Below, piece after piece: positions 1-7,210 of a stretch of 16,066 nt of DNA (positions within the stretch are counted from its first letter, which is position 1; each line of letters begins with the position of its first letter). The stretch is from an uncultured Oscillospiraceae bacterium. GTDB taxonomy: Bacteria; Bacillota; Clostridia; Oscillospirales; Acutalibacteraceae. The translations under genes were made by a program, and so were the position numbers. The notes beneath the pieces are model-generated. The model was not told the DNA's origin, searched no databases, and saw nothing but the letters and a program-made list of their open reading frames with translations. The DNA is taken from assembly GCA_902495835.1 (NCBI GenBank), contig CABUYS010000025.1, positions 1-16,066 of the forward strand, in the 5' to 3' direction.

Positions 1-520
1 AATTCACGAATATACCTTGAGCGGTTTCAGGTCTTAGGTATATCTCGTTTTTGCTGTCCTCGGTTACACCTTGGAATGTTTTGAACATCAAATTAAATTT
101 TCTAATTCCTGTAAAATTATGCGCACCACACTCAGGACACGGAATATTATTTTCGGCAATGCATTTTTCCATTTCTTCAAAAGTCATTGCATTGGGATCA
201 ATTCCGGCATCTTCTATTAATTTATCGGCTCTGTGACGAGATTTACACTCCTTGCAGTCCATAAGAGGATCGGAAAATCCACCAATGTGACCCGAGGCTT
301 CCCATACTTTTGGGTTCATGAGTATTGCGGCATCAAGCTGAACATTATATTTGGATTCTTGAACAAATTTTTTTATCCAAGCTTTTTTTACGTTATTCTT
401 AAATAAAACTCCCAAGGGGCCATAATCCCAGGTGTTTGACAAACCTCCGTAAATTTCTGAACCGGAGAAAATAAATCCTCGATTTTTACAAAGTGCTACG
501 ATAGTATCCATGCTTTTCAT
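1..520 (-). CDS. glyS: Glycyl-tRNA synthetase, dimeric type (N-terminal part, runs off the window)
   Basis: Charges tRNA-Gly with glycine in the cytosol. Only the first ~173 codons are present; the gene continues beyond base 1. The reading starts MKSMDTIVALCKNRGF, followed by the family block FSGSEIYGGLSNTWDYGPLG, a Cys-rich insertion (DCKECKSRHRADKLIEDAG, then IPCPECGAHNFTG) that looks like the zinc-binding region of bacterial GlyRS, and the class II motif 2 region with YLRPETAQGIFVNF at the window edge. This is the alpha2 (eukaryote/Gram-positive-like) enzyme, not the alpha2beta2 GlyQ/GlyS pair. The ATG at 520 is chosen because AGGAAGGG lies about a dozen bases upstream; an in-frame ATG at 511 is less well placed. 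It lies only 45 bp after nrdG and past a probable terminator. No T-box leader fits in that gap. Confidence 0.95.
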   Translation of the reverse strand, partial: MKSMDTIVALCKNRGFIFSGSEIYGGLSNTWDYGPLGVLFKNNVKKAWIKKFVQESKYNVQLDAAILMNPKVWEASGHIGGFSDPLMDCKECKSRHRADKLIEDAGIDPNAMTFEEMEKCIAENNIPCPECGAHNFTGIRKFNLMFKTFQGVTEDSKNEIYLRPETAQGIFVN

Positions 521-547
521 AAATCGTATTCGCCCTTCCTACATTTA

Positions 548-578
548 GATAAATAAAATCGAAAATCAGCTGATTTTC
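548..578 (-). terminator. Probable intrinsic terminator of the nrd operon, overlapping the nrdG stop codon
   Basis: GAAAATCAGCTGATTTTC (561-578) is a perfect 18-base palindrome. Read on the minus strand it is followed by GATTTTATTTAT, a T-rich tail. The TGA stop of nrdG (566-568) lies inside it. The stem is AU-rich at its base, so strength is uncertain. A second copy of the arm at 586-595 could form a competing stem. Confidence 0.5.
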
Positions 579-1081
579 ACTGCGTGCTGATTTTCGGAAC
601 TTAGAGTTACTCCCAAGACAGAATCAAATATCGATTTTGAATCAGGAATAAACCTTCCGTATTTAATTATAATATTTTTGAACCTACTAAGCAATTGAAT
701 TTCATTTTTTATTTCGTTTTCATAGTAACCTGTATATATTACCACATCGTCGTCACAAGAATTATTTCTTATGTATGATATAAATTCATAAATTTCATCA
801 AATTGAAGAATAGGCTCAAGTCCACCGATAACTATAGCCTTAGTTATCGGGTTCATTCTATACCTCAAGTATATATCCGAAAATGGAACTTTTTTATTTG
901 GCATAGTTGAAATTTTCATATTTTGACAAATTGAACAATCGAGCCCGAGCTCTGTCAAACATTTAAAATCACATCTTGAAGTTGCAATGAACATAGAAGA
1001 TTTTTTGTAATCCTGAAAATTTTCATCAACTATTTCTTTTACTGTTAAATAAATTTGTTTTTTAGGTGAATTAATTGTCAT
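566..1081 (-). CDS. nrdG: Class III ribonucleotide reductase activase (NrdG-like radical SAM protein)
   Basis: Predicted to use S-adenosylmethionine and a [4Fe-4S] cluster to create the glycyl radical on NrdD. The 171-residue length fits NrdG. The cluster region is CDFKCLTELGLDCSICQN, with Cys37, Cys41, Cys49 and Cys52. It departs from the canonical CX3CX2C by an insertion: CX3C is followed by an extra Cys, and the last Cys sits before Gln-Asn as in NrdG proteins. GGLEP at residues 86-90 matches the SAM-binding GGE-type motif. The start overlaps the end of nrdD by 11 bp, so the two are probably translationally coupled. A generic 4Fe-4S single-cluster protein is the alternative, but the position directly after nrdD makes the activase role the best call. 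Confidence 0.88.
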   Translation of the reverse strand: MTINSPKKQIYLTVKEIVDENFQDYKKSSMFIATSRCDFKCLTELGLDCSICQNMKISTMPNKKVPFSDIYLRYRMNPITKAIVIGGLEPILQFDEIYEFISYIRNNSCDDDVVIYTGYYENEIKNEIQLLSRFKNIIIKYGRFIPDSKSIFDSVLGVTLSSENQHAVKIS

Positions 1082-2981
1082 TCAAATCAAACCATTTTCT
1101 TTGTTCAAATTCCTGTTTGCGTTCTTTGCTGTAAGCTGAGAATGGAACTAAGAATCCCACTATTCTGGAGTATGTATCAGCAGCATCCTTACCACATTTC
1201 GGGCATTTTGGAGAAAAGAATGCATGTTCATCCTCACATACCGAAATTTTGCAGTTATATGCAAAATATATTACTCCTGACTTCGCAATGTAATTCAAGA
1301 GCTCCCAAGCTTGTTCTTCGCTGGCAAATTTTCCTGCAAGATTTATATGCGGAATTTGTCCGCCTCCGCATTCCTTGTCGAGTTTTGCACCCAATTTTAT
1401 TTTCTCGTTAAGAGTGCATTTTTCCATTAAAGGAATCCATTGATTTGAATAAATAAAATATTGTTCTTTTTCAGGATATAAAATGGAATCTTTTTGGCTG
1501 AGTATTACATTTGCCCTCTCTGCGGGGATGGCTTCAACATTTATGCTGTAATCGAAAGTATAGGAATCTTTTTGAGAATTTATTGCATTTAATATTTCGG
1601 TTGCAAAATCAAGCCCCTCTTTGGAATAAGATTTATTGCCGAATTCATCAGTATTGATGAGCCCAAATTCAGAAATTGCCTCGTACATAGCGGTAATTCC
1701 GATTGTATTATATTGTTTTTCAATTTCTATAAGCCCGTAAGAATAATTCGGTAGTAATCCTTTTTCGATATCTTGCTTGATTATATCTCGAACAACGTCC
1801 AAAACTTTTACGCAGTTATCAATTCTATCTTTGAGTATTTCTAAGAATTTTTCTTTGCTTCCATCTGCCTCTACTGCGATTCTTCTTAAATTAATAGTAT
1901 TAACCTGAATGCTTCCTACGGAGAGCGAAGTTCCGCCAACTGAATTTATAAAGGCGTCAAGTTTTGAAGTATTTGAAATAAGTCTGCAACAGTTCGAAAG
2001 GCTTGTTACATCGTTGCCAACGTAAAAATTACTGTCATACCAGGTCATGTTGTGCCTGTTGCACCATCTTGCAAATTCTTCATCTACGAATTTTCCGTTT
2101 TGGAATAGCAAAGAATATGTAAGAACAGGGAATGTCATCATTGTTTCTTTTCGTATTTCAGAAACCACTTCCATAAATACTTTTTGATGCTCAATAATCC
2201 CTTCGATATGGTCAATTACATAGTCTCCGTTCGGGAATTGGCGTCCTCCAAAAAGCTCAACAAGATAATTTCTATCCATAACACTTATATTTGAAAAAGC
2301 GCACTCGGTAACACGAAGATATGGTTGATTTAAATCGTAAATAAATTTCTGGAAACATTGTTTGCGATAATACTCAGGGTCTTTTAGGCAAAAATTATTC
2401 TTAACATCGTTATACCAAAAGTAATAGGAATACAAAAGATAACTCGGGAGTCCCACTGCTCCGCTGCTGCGGTTTGATGCCCAACTTATGAATTCCAAAA
2501 CATGGTCGTTAAAAGTCGTCAAATGTTTCGGAGCTCCGGTTTTAAATTTGTTTATGAAGAAAAGTCCCTTTTCAACAAGTTTATCAAGGTCGTAAGCATA
2601 ACAATAGGGAGTGAAGGATGAAGTTGCGGAATTGTGAAGATAAAATTCACCGTTCCATTCACCATTTAGCCATGTTTCAGCTGTTTCGCTGCCGTATTTT
2701 TTTGTTATTTCTTTAAAAATTTTATTGTACGAGAGTAGCTTTGTGTGAGGCTTAACCATGTCTGCCAAAAGTGTCCTAACATCTCTTGTGGTGCTGTTGG
2801 CGTTAGCATCGATTGTGGTTTCAGCCACGGTTTTTGACTTTATGAAATTATCTATAAAATCTGTAAAATTAAGGTTTGAATTCGAAAACCCATTCATCAT
2901 CTCAAAACGTGAATCATACTTCTTTTTTAATTTTGAAATAAAATCAGAAAATGGTTTGTAAAGATTCAAATTTATATCCAT
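1071..2981 (-). CDS. nrdD: Anaerobic (class III) ribonucleoside-triphosphate reductase, ATP-cone-less form
   Basis: Reduces ribonucleotides to deoxyribonucleotides under anaerobiosis by a glycyl-radical mechanism. At 636 residues it is shorter than the ~710-residue E. coli enzyme: the N-terminus enters the catalytic part (ANANSTTRDVRTL at ~60-72) without an ATP-cone, so dATP inhibition through that domain is not expected. Active-site cysteine candidates are Cys227 (ECAFSN) and the Cys331-Cys332 pair (SNCCRL). Near the C-terminus four cysteines (577, 582, 593, 596; last pair CPKCG) form the expected zinc site. RIVGF at 606-610 is the glycyl-radical motif, with Gly609 the predicted radical. Its ATG overlaps the redoxin stop as TAATG, and its 3' end overlaps nrdG. 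The adjacent redoxin suggests the electron donor is a dithiol protein rather than formate; that part is inference. Confidence 0.95.
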   Translation of the reverse strand: MDINLNLYKPFSDFISKLKKKYDSRFEMMNGFSNSNLNFTDFIDNFIKSKTVAETTIDANANSTTRDVRTLLADMVKPHTKLLSYNKIFKEITKKYGSETAETWLNGEWNGEFYLHNSATSSFTPYCYAYDLDKLVEKGLFFINKFKTGAPKHLTTFNDHVLEFISWASNRSSGAVGLPSYLLYSYYFWYNDVKNNFCLKDPEYYRKQCFQKFIYDLNQPYLRVTECAFSNISVMDRNYLVELFGGRQFPNGDYVIDHIEGIIEHQKVFMEVVSEIRKETMMTFPVLTYSLLFQNGKFVDEEFARWCNRHNMTWYDSNFYVGNDVTSLSNCCRLISNTSKLDAFINSVGGTSLSVGSIQVNTINLRRIAVEADGSKEKFLEILKDRIDNCVKVLDVVRDIIKQDIEKGLLPNYSYGLIEIEKQYNTIGITAMYEAISEFGLINTDEFGNKSYSKEGLDFATEILNAINSQKDSYTFDYSINVEAIPAERANVILSQKDSILYPEKEQYFIYSNQWIPLMEKCTLNEKIKLGAKLDKECGGGQIPHINLAGKFASEEQAWELLNYIAKSGVIYFAYNCKISVCEDEHAFFSPKCPKCGKDAADTYSRIVGFLVPFSAYSKERKQEFEQRKWFDLNDN

Positions 2982-3211
2982 TATTTTTCCTCCTGACTAG
3001 ATTGGGACGTTTGACTATTTACCCATGCGTTTGCGTCCACAAAACTCAAAAATTCATCGCCGACTTTAAGTACAGGCAAAGACTGTATTCCTAAAGATAT
3101 TAATTCCTCGACATTGGTGTTTTCGGTAAATGGTATGTTTTTTGCTTCTAACTTACTTTTTATTACATTGCATTTTGGACATCCGTTTGTGTATAAGGTT
3201 AAATTTTCCAT
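2981..3211 (-). CDS. nrdH: NrdH/glutaredoxin-like redoxin, likely reductant for NrdD
   Basis: Small thioredoxin-fold dithiol protein of 76 residues, the usual size for NrdH and small glutaredoxins. The redox motif CPKC is at residues 11-14 after a beta strand (LTLYTNG), and a cis-proline block SLPVL is at 44-48. CPKC differs from the CVQC/CMQC seen in many class Ib NrdH proteins. It is the first gene of the nrd operon: AAGGAGA lies upstream of the ATG, and its stop overlaps the nrdD start by one base. No class I (nrdE/nrdF) genes are nearby, so the partner is most simply NrdD. NrdH- or thioredoxin-driven class III reductases have been described in other bacteria and archaea. The symbol is by analogy only. 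Confidence 0.82.
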   Translation of the reverse strand: MENLTLYTNGCPKCNVIKSKLEAKNIPFTENTNVEELISLGIQSLPVLKVGDEFLSFVDANAWVNSQTSQSSQEEK

Positions 3212-3307
3212 TTATACTGTTCTCCTTAAATAATTTTATTAATGTTCATATTTACAAATGAGGTTATTTTATATACCGCGTAAAATATTTGATATAAAAG
3301 CCTCTCA

Positions 3308-3333
3308 ATTATAAGCATAAAATACTATTTCAA
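3308..3333 (-). promoter_or_regulatory. Possible secondary promoter in the nrd leader
   Basis: On the minus strand TATAAT (3308-3313) is preceded by TGCT, giving an extended -10 like context, with TTGAAA at 3328-3333. The 14-bp spacer is too short for a standard sigma-A promoter, so this would depend on the extended -10. It overlaps the edge of the downstream NrdR-type box and is much weaker than the promoter at 3358-3386. Confidence 0.25.
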
Positions 3334-3348
3334 CACCATATCTGGTAG
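3333..3348. promoter_or_regulatory. NrdR-type box 1 (promoter-distal)
   Basis: ACACCATATCTGGTAG is an imperfect palindrome centred at 3340.5 and resembles the NrdR box consensus acaCwAtATaTwGtgt, keeping C, A, AT, T and G at the core positions. It lies about 10 bp downstream of the -10 element, around the expected transcription start. Its centre is exactly 32 bp from that of box 2, about three helical turns, the arrangement typical of NrdR operators. Confidence 0.75.
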
Positions 3349-3357
3349 CTTTACTTA

Positions 3358-3386
3358 ATTATATACCCCATATATGGTGAAGTCAA
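3358..3386 (-). promoter_or_regulatory. Sigma-A type promoter of the nrd operon
   Basis: On the minus strand TTGACT (3381-3386) is followed by a 17-bp spacer and a perfect TATAAT (3358-3363). This is the strongest promoter match in the window. Transcription should begin near 3351, giving a leader of about 140 nt before the redoxin. The spacer contains NrdR-type box 2, so repressor binding there would block RNA polymerase directly. Confidence 0.82.
3365..3380. promoter_or_regulatory. NrdR-type box 2 (between -35 and -10)
   Basis: ACCCCATATATGGTGA contains the perfect palindrome CCATATATGG, centred at 3372.5, and matches about 12 of 16 positions of the NrdR consensus. It sits wholly inside the promoter spacer. 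Together with box 1 it forms the tandem pair expected for the ATP/dATP-sensing repressor NrdR, whose gene is not in this window. Confidence 0.8.
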
Positions 3387-3640
3387 TGGCAGATTGCGTT
3401 GAGATTGTTTTAAGATTCAGGGAACTTTATTCCACAAAATTTTTCACAAAAAAGATTAGCCCGCAGTGTTATCGTGATTACAAATTTTCTTATATTAAAT
3501 TGAGTAAAAAATTTTTATGTATTCAAAAGAAAAAATAATTATCAAAATTAATGATTTATACAAGCAAAATGAGTTCGAAACCAAAAATGCAGAAAACATT
3601 TCAGGTTTCGAATAAAAGTCTTGTATTTTATATTACTGCG
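3387..3640. other. Intergenic region between the pseudokinase gene and the nrd promoter
   Basis: AT-rich and apparently non-coding. Apart from the discontinuous hairpin at 3574-3612 I see no gene, no conserved RNA fold and no long repeat. A short plus-strand reading frame entering from 3551 runs antisense into the pseudokinase gene and has no ribosome-binding site. Confidence 0.6.
3574..3612 (-). terminator. Discontinuous hairpin after the pseudokinase gene, possible terminator
   Basis: TTCGAAACC (3574-3582) and GGTTTCGAA (3604-3612) are perfect 9-base inverted repeats. Inside them AAATG and CATTT can extend the stem around a CAGAAAA loop. It lies about 30 bp past the stop of the pseudokinase gene. 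The minus-strand sequence after the stem (CTCATTTTGC) has only a short T-run, so termination is plausible but not clear. Confidence 0.4.
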
Positions 3641-5290
3641 TTATTTTGTTCCTTTGCTGACAACTATTACAACTTCTGTGTTGTAGTCAAGTTTATCGCC
3701 GGCTTTGTAATTTTTATAGCCTATTACGCTGCCTTCGGGGATGTCCGCACTGAACTCCGCAGTTGAGGTTGGAATAAACTTGGCGTTTGTGAGAAGTTGA
3801 GAAGCTTCCGATAAAGTTTTTCCTGCTATTTCGGGCAGTACTCTTTTTTTGCTTCCTTTGCTTATTGTCACCGCGATGGTGGAATCAGGGGACATTTCCT
3901 GACCTGCCGTCGGGCTTTGTGATATTATACATCCTTCACCGATTGAATCATGAAATTCCTCTGACAAAAGAACTACTTTATATTTCCCGCTTTTTTCAAG
4001 TTCTTTTTGAAGATTTTTGTAGTTTCTTCCGTTTAGATTCGGTACAGGTATGGTTTCTTCGGAAGAAGTCTGTGTATCGCTGTTTTCGGACTCCGAAGTT
4101 TCTTCATCCGTTTTTGTTGATTCAGAATGATTTGACGATATATTTTCATTGCTGCCTGCTGAATTGCCTTTGAGCCAGAACCAATATACTCCCAGAGACA
4201 CCAAAAGTATCACTAAAGCAGATACACACGAAATAATTCCCCACGCATTGCCTGAAGATTTTTTTTCAGGTTCGCTGAAATGTTGATTTTTTAGTATTTC
4301 TTCTTCGCTGTCTTCTTCTATGTTTTTAACTTTTAATATGGGTGAGTTTGAAAGTTCTATTCGAAGAGTTTCAAAAGAAAGAGTGCGATTATTTGGATAT
4401 ACTCTCATGGCTGTAGCGATTGCAGATACAACGTTTTCGGGCAACTTGTTGAGTATGCTTTGAGGCATCATGAGCTGGTCATTTTTTTGGCGTTCGGGAG
4501 CGGAATCGGGATATTCTCCTGTCAAGGCAAGAAACAAAGAAGCCGTAAATCCATACACATCCGTGCTTTCTGAAGGCTCGTAATTGTCAAGATATTGTTC
4601 TAAAGCCGAGCAACCGTCGTAAAGTTGACTGTTAATGAGTGAATTTGCACTTCGTAAGCTTTTTGTTGCAAATCCTGTAAGTTTGAGCTTGTTTTCGTGC
4701 GTAACAAGAATATTGTTAGGCGAAATTCCCAAATGCCTTACTCCCGAAGCTTCCATGTGAACGAGCGAAGAAATCATTGGCATAAACAGCGAACGTGCTT
4801 CTTTCCAGTCCAGATATCCTCCGCGAGAACTCAAATATTTGTCGAGCCTTGTGCCTTCGACCCATTCGCATATTACATAAGCAGTGTTATTTTCTTCGAA
4901 TATATCGTAAACCGCCGTAATTGCGGGCAAGTTTCTGAGTTTAGCGACAGACCTGAAATATTTCAGAAAACTTATGAGCAAACCTTTATATATTTTTTCC
5001 GAGTTTTTTAAAGTTTTTACTTTTTTTAAATTTTTATCACGATTCGAAAAGTTAGAAGGATAAAATTCTCTTATATAAATTTTTGATTTTTTTGAAATGT
5101 CATAACCGATATAGCTCAAACCTTCGCCGTCAAGTTCGAGTCCTTTTCCGACTAGATAGCGGTCAGCAAGAAGAGTGCTTTTGGGCAAAAAAGGGGAAGA
5201 CTGAAAATTATCGACTGTATTTCCGCAAAAGGGGCATATGTCTTGATTTGAATCTATTTTTTCCATACAATTCATGCACAAAGATTCCAT
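3641..5290 (-). CDS. Zinc-ribbon, pseudokinase, transmembrane, double-PASTA protein
   Basis: Resembles a PrkC/Stk-type membrane Ser/Thr kinase that senses cell-wall muropeptides, but the catalytic residues are gone. Order in the 549 residues: a zinc ribbon with Cys5, Cys8, Cys19 and Cys22; a kinase fold at ~45-315; an acidic linker; a transmembrane helix at ~349-373; a Ser/Thr/Glu-rich linker; and two PASTA domains at ~413-480 and ~481-549. In the kinase part the VAIK lysine is Arg74 (IYIREF), HRD is HLG (186-188, no catalytic Asp, although Asn193 is kept) and DFG is TGF (205-207). The APE-like SALEQY and the TDVYGF helix preserve the C-lobe. It is therefore likely a scaffold or receptor rather than an active kinase. 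GGAGGT before the ATG supports the start. It appears monocistronic. Confidence 0.88.
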   Translation of the reverse strand: MESLCMNCMEKIDSNQDICPFCGNTVDNFQSSPFLPKSTLLADRYLVGKGLELDGEGLSYIGYDISKKSKIYIREFYPSNFSNRDKNLKKVKTLKNSEKIYKGLLISFLKYFRSVAKLRNLPAITAVYDIFEENNTAYVICEWVEGTRLDKYLSSRGGYLDWKEARSLFMPMISSLVHMEASGVRHLGISPNNILVTHENKLKLTGFATKSLRSANSLINSQLYDGCSALEQYLDNYEPSESTDVYGFTASLFLALTGEYPDSAPERQKNDQLMMPQSILNKLPENVVSAIATAMRVYPNNRTLSFETLRIELSNSPILKVKNIEEDSEEEILKNQHFSEPEKKSSGNAWGIISCVSALVILLVSLGVYWFWLKGNSAGSNENISSNHSESTKTDEETSESENSDTQTSSEETIPVPNLNGRNYKNLQKELEKSGKYKVVLLSEEFHDSIGEGCIISQSPTAGQEMSPDSTIAVTISKGSKKRVLPEIAGKTLSEASQLLTNAKFIPTSTAEFSADIPEGSVIGYKNYKAGDKLDYNTEVVIVVSKGTK

Positions 5291-5375
5291 AATATCTCAA
5301 CCTCCGGAAAAATCAAATATTTAAAATAAATGTCGAAAAGCAGTAATATAGATTATTAATAATATTATTGATTTT

Positions 5376-5404
5376 ATTTTTACTTTTTACGCAACATTTG
5401 TCAA
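5376..5404 (-). promoter_or_regulatory. Candidate promoter of the pseudokinase gene
   Basis: Minus-strand TTGACA (5399-5404, perfect -35) is followed by 17 bp and AAAAAT (5376-5381), a 4/6 match to TATAAT. The surrounding 150 bp is extremely AT-rich, so the -10 choice is uncertain. It leaves a leader of about 80 nt. Confidence 0.45.
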
Positions 5405-5440
5405 TATTAAATTTTTTTGATTATTAAAACTTCGCAAATT

Positions 5441-6022
5441 TTAAAGGTCACTGTAAAGGAAATCTGTAATTTTTTTTATTGTATTTTTATTTTTTTCGCA
5501 GTATTTTTCTGTATCAAAATCTAGGTCGTCCGTGCTTTTTACGCATAAATATTCGCACTCCGATGCATTCAATAGCTTTAATATGGGATTTAACTGAAAC
5601 TTTATAATTTCCTGCGTATCGATGTTTTTTGAACCTTGCGTGGTTAAGATTAATGATTTTTTTGGCTTTTTAACAGGATGTTTTATTCCTAAAGTGAATT
5701 TTTTATGGTAGTATGGTTGCATTCTGTCCAAAATAGACTTTAAAGGAGCAGGGAACGATGAGTTATATATCGGAAAAGCAAAAATTAATATATCGGCATT
5801 TTCAATCAAATCATTAATTTTGTTCATGTCGTCAAATATGCATTTAAAGCTTTTTTTGCAAAAAGAGCAATCAATACAGGGTTTGATATTTTCTTTAAAA
5901 GTTTCCACTGTGTTTATGTTCGTTTCAGAAGCAGAAGACACAATAAATTTAAGAATACTCGAAGTATGCCCGTTTTTGTGGGGAGAACCTAAAAATATAA
6001 GTGTATTTTTAAAGTTTTTCAT
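5441..6022 (-). CDS. Iron-sulfur flavoprotein / NAD(P)H-dependent FMN reductase family
   Basis: Flavodoxin-fold electron carrier of 193 residues. The N-terminal phosphate-binding loop GSPHKNGHTSS (12-22) should hold FMN phosphate, and FPIYNSSFPAPLKSILDR (83-100) is the second flavin-contacting block of this family. Cys49, Cys52, Cys55 and Cys61 form CX2CX2CX5C, the compact motif that binds a [4Fe-4S] cluster in Isf-type iron-sulfur flavoproteins. Many clostridial members are annotated simply as flavodoxin-family or NADPH-dependent FMN reductases; the substrate cannot be told from the sequence. The ATG lies 2 bp after the rodA stop, without an obvious Shine-Dalgarno, so it is the last gene of the zinc/rodA unit and probably depends on coupling to rodA. 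Confidence 0.82.
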   Translation of the reverse strand: MKNFKNTLIFLGSPHKNGHTSSILKFIVSSASETNINTVETFKENIKPCIDCSFCKKSFKCIFDDMNKINDLIENADILIFAFPIYNSSFPAPLKSILDRMQPYYHKKFTLGIKHPVKKPKKSLILTTQGSKNIDTQEIIKFQLNPILKLLNASECEYLCVKSTDDLDFDTEKYCEKNKNTIKKITDFLYSDL

Positions 6023-6024
6023 AA

Positions 6025-7185
6025 TTAATCCGCGTAGCGTGAATCTGAAGGTTCGGTTGAAAGTATTTTTTTAGTTTCATCGCGGTTAAGGTATATATTT
6101 TGTAGTATTCCCATTCCCAGATAAAGGCAAGCCGCAGAAGAACCTCCTACGCTGAAAAACGGCAAAGTAACTCCCATAACAGGAAGCAAACTCAAACACA
6201 TTCCGAGATTAAATATTGTCTGCGAAGCTATCAGTCCTATAAATCCGAAGCATATCAACGAACCGTTAATATCATTGGATTTGTTTGCAATTTGACCTAT
6301 TCTGAATATTAACGCAAAAAGCAAAACTATTATTAATAAACATCCTACAAAACCAAGTTCTTCTCCCGCAACGGAAAATATAAAATCACTTTCTTGAATA
6401 GGAACCACATTATTTGCTACTCTGGGGCCTTTAAAAAGTCCTGTTCCGAATATTCCGCCCGAACCTATGGAAAGTTTTCCCTGAATTTGCTGATAACCCA
6501 TGTTAAGAGGGTCAGCTTCGGGATTCATTTGACTGAGTATTCTTTGCTTTTGATAATCAGCAAGTAAGAAATTCCACGCCAACGGCATCATTAGAGCCGC
6601 AAAAGTAATCGCATACAGAAAATATCTGAATTTAACCCCTGCCATAAACGCCATTACCGCAGCAATGCAAAGAAAGATTATCGCAGCGCCGTCGTCGCCC
6701 TGAAGATGAGTAAGAACAACGGGTATCATTGCGTGCCCGACCAAGAAGCACAAACTTTTTAAATCGTTTATTTTTTCGCTTTGTTTTAATAAAGAAAGGT
6801 GTCTTGAAAACGTAATTATAAACCCTATTTTGACAAGCTCTGAAGGCTGAAACGATACTCCTCCCGGCAGTTTTATCCAAGCTTTTGCATTAACACCTGA
6901 CGCACCTTCGATTGTAACTCCCGCAAACAAAGTGTAGACTATCAGAAGAATGCATCCTACTCCAATCCAAACCGAGAATTTCGATAAAGTTTTGTAATCC
7001 ACCATTTGGAGTAAAAAAGCGCCCACAAGCCCCATTAATATCGATATAGATTGAATTGTGAAATAATTGAAACCCTCTCTTGAAACGCTTCCTACAAGCA
7101 GCAAACTGTAAACCGAAATGGCAAGAGTAATGCATAGTAAAAACTTATCGCTGTATTTTATATAATTTTTCAAAAATTCAAACAT
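6025..7185 (-). CDS. rodA: SEDS-family peptidoglycan glycosyltransferase, RodA/FtsW type
   Basis: Multi-pass membrane enzyme (about 10 hydrophobic segments) that polymerises lipid II into glycan strands with a partner class B PBP. Family blocks are KAWIKLPGGVSFQPSELVKI, GYQQIQGKLSIGSGGIFGTG, then VPIQESDFIFSVAGEELGF, then LPVMGVTLPFFSVGGSS. The Asp in ESDFIF (residue 271 counting from the GTG at 7197, 267 from the chosen start) corresponds to the catalytic Asp of RodA. The usual QPDLGTA block reads QGDDGAA. Elongation-type RodA is favoured over FtsW or SpoVE by overall pattern, not proven. The ATG at 7185 is chosen because GGTGA lies 8 bases upstream; a GTG at 7197 (four residues longer) has no comparable site. 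It sits 25 bp after znuB in the same operon. Confidence 0.88.
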   Translation of the reverse strand: MFEFLKNYIKYSDKFLLCITLAISVYSLLLVGSVSREGFNYFTIQSISILMGLVGAFLLQMVDYKTLSKFSVWIGVGCILLIVYTLFAGVTIEGASGVNAKAWIKLPGGVSFQPSELVKIGFIITFSRHLSLLKQSEKINDLKSLCFLVGHAMIPVVLTHLQGDDGAAIIFLCIAAVMAFMAGVKFRYFLYAITFAALMMPLAWNFLLADYQKQRILSQMNPEADPLNMGYQQIQGKLSIGSGGIFGTGLFKGPRVANNVVPIQESDFIFSVAGEELGFVGCLLIIVLLFALIFRIGQIANKSNDINGSLICFGFIGLIASQTIFNLGMCLSLLPVMGVTLPFFSVGGSSAACLYLGMGILQNIYLNRDETKKILSTEPSDSRYAD

Positions 7186-7210
7186 AATTATAGTCACCCG
7201 CTTTGTTGAT

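Noticed and set aside
521..565. T-box riboswitch before glyS
   Set aside because: Only 45 bp separate nrdG and glyS; no T-box sequence or specifier hairpin fits.
3551..3766. Plus-strand reading frame of 71 codons
   Set aside because: It lies mostly antisense to the PASTA end of the pseudokinase gene, has no ribosome-binding site and its translation resembles no family.
7186..7197. GTG start for rodA at 7197
   Set aside because: No Shine-Dalgarno upstream; the ATG at 7185 has GGTGA at good spacing.
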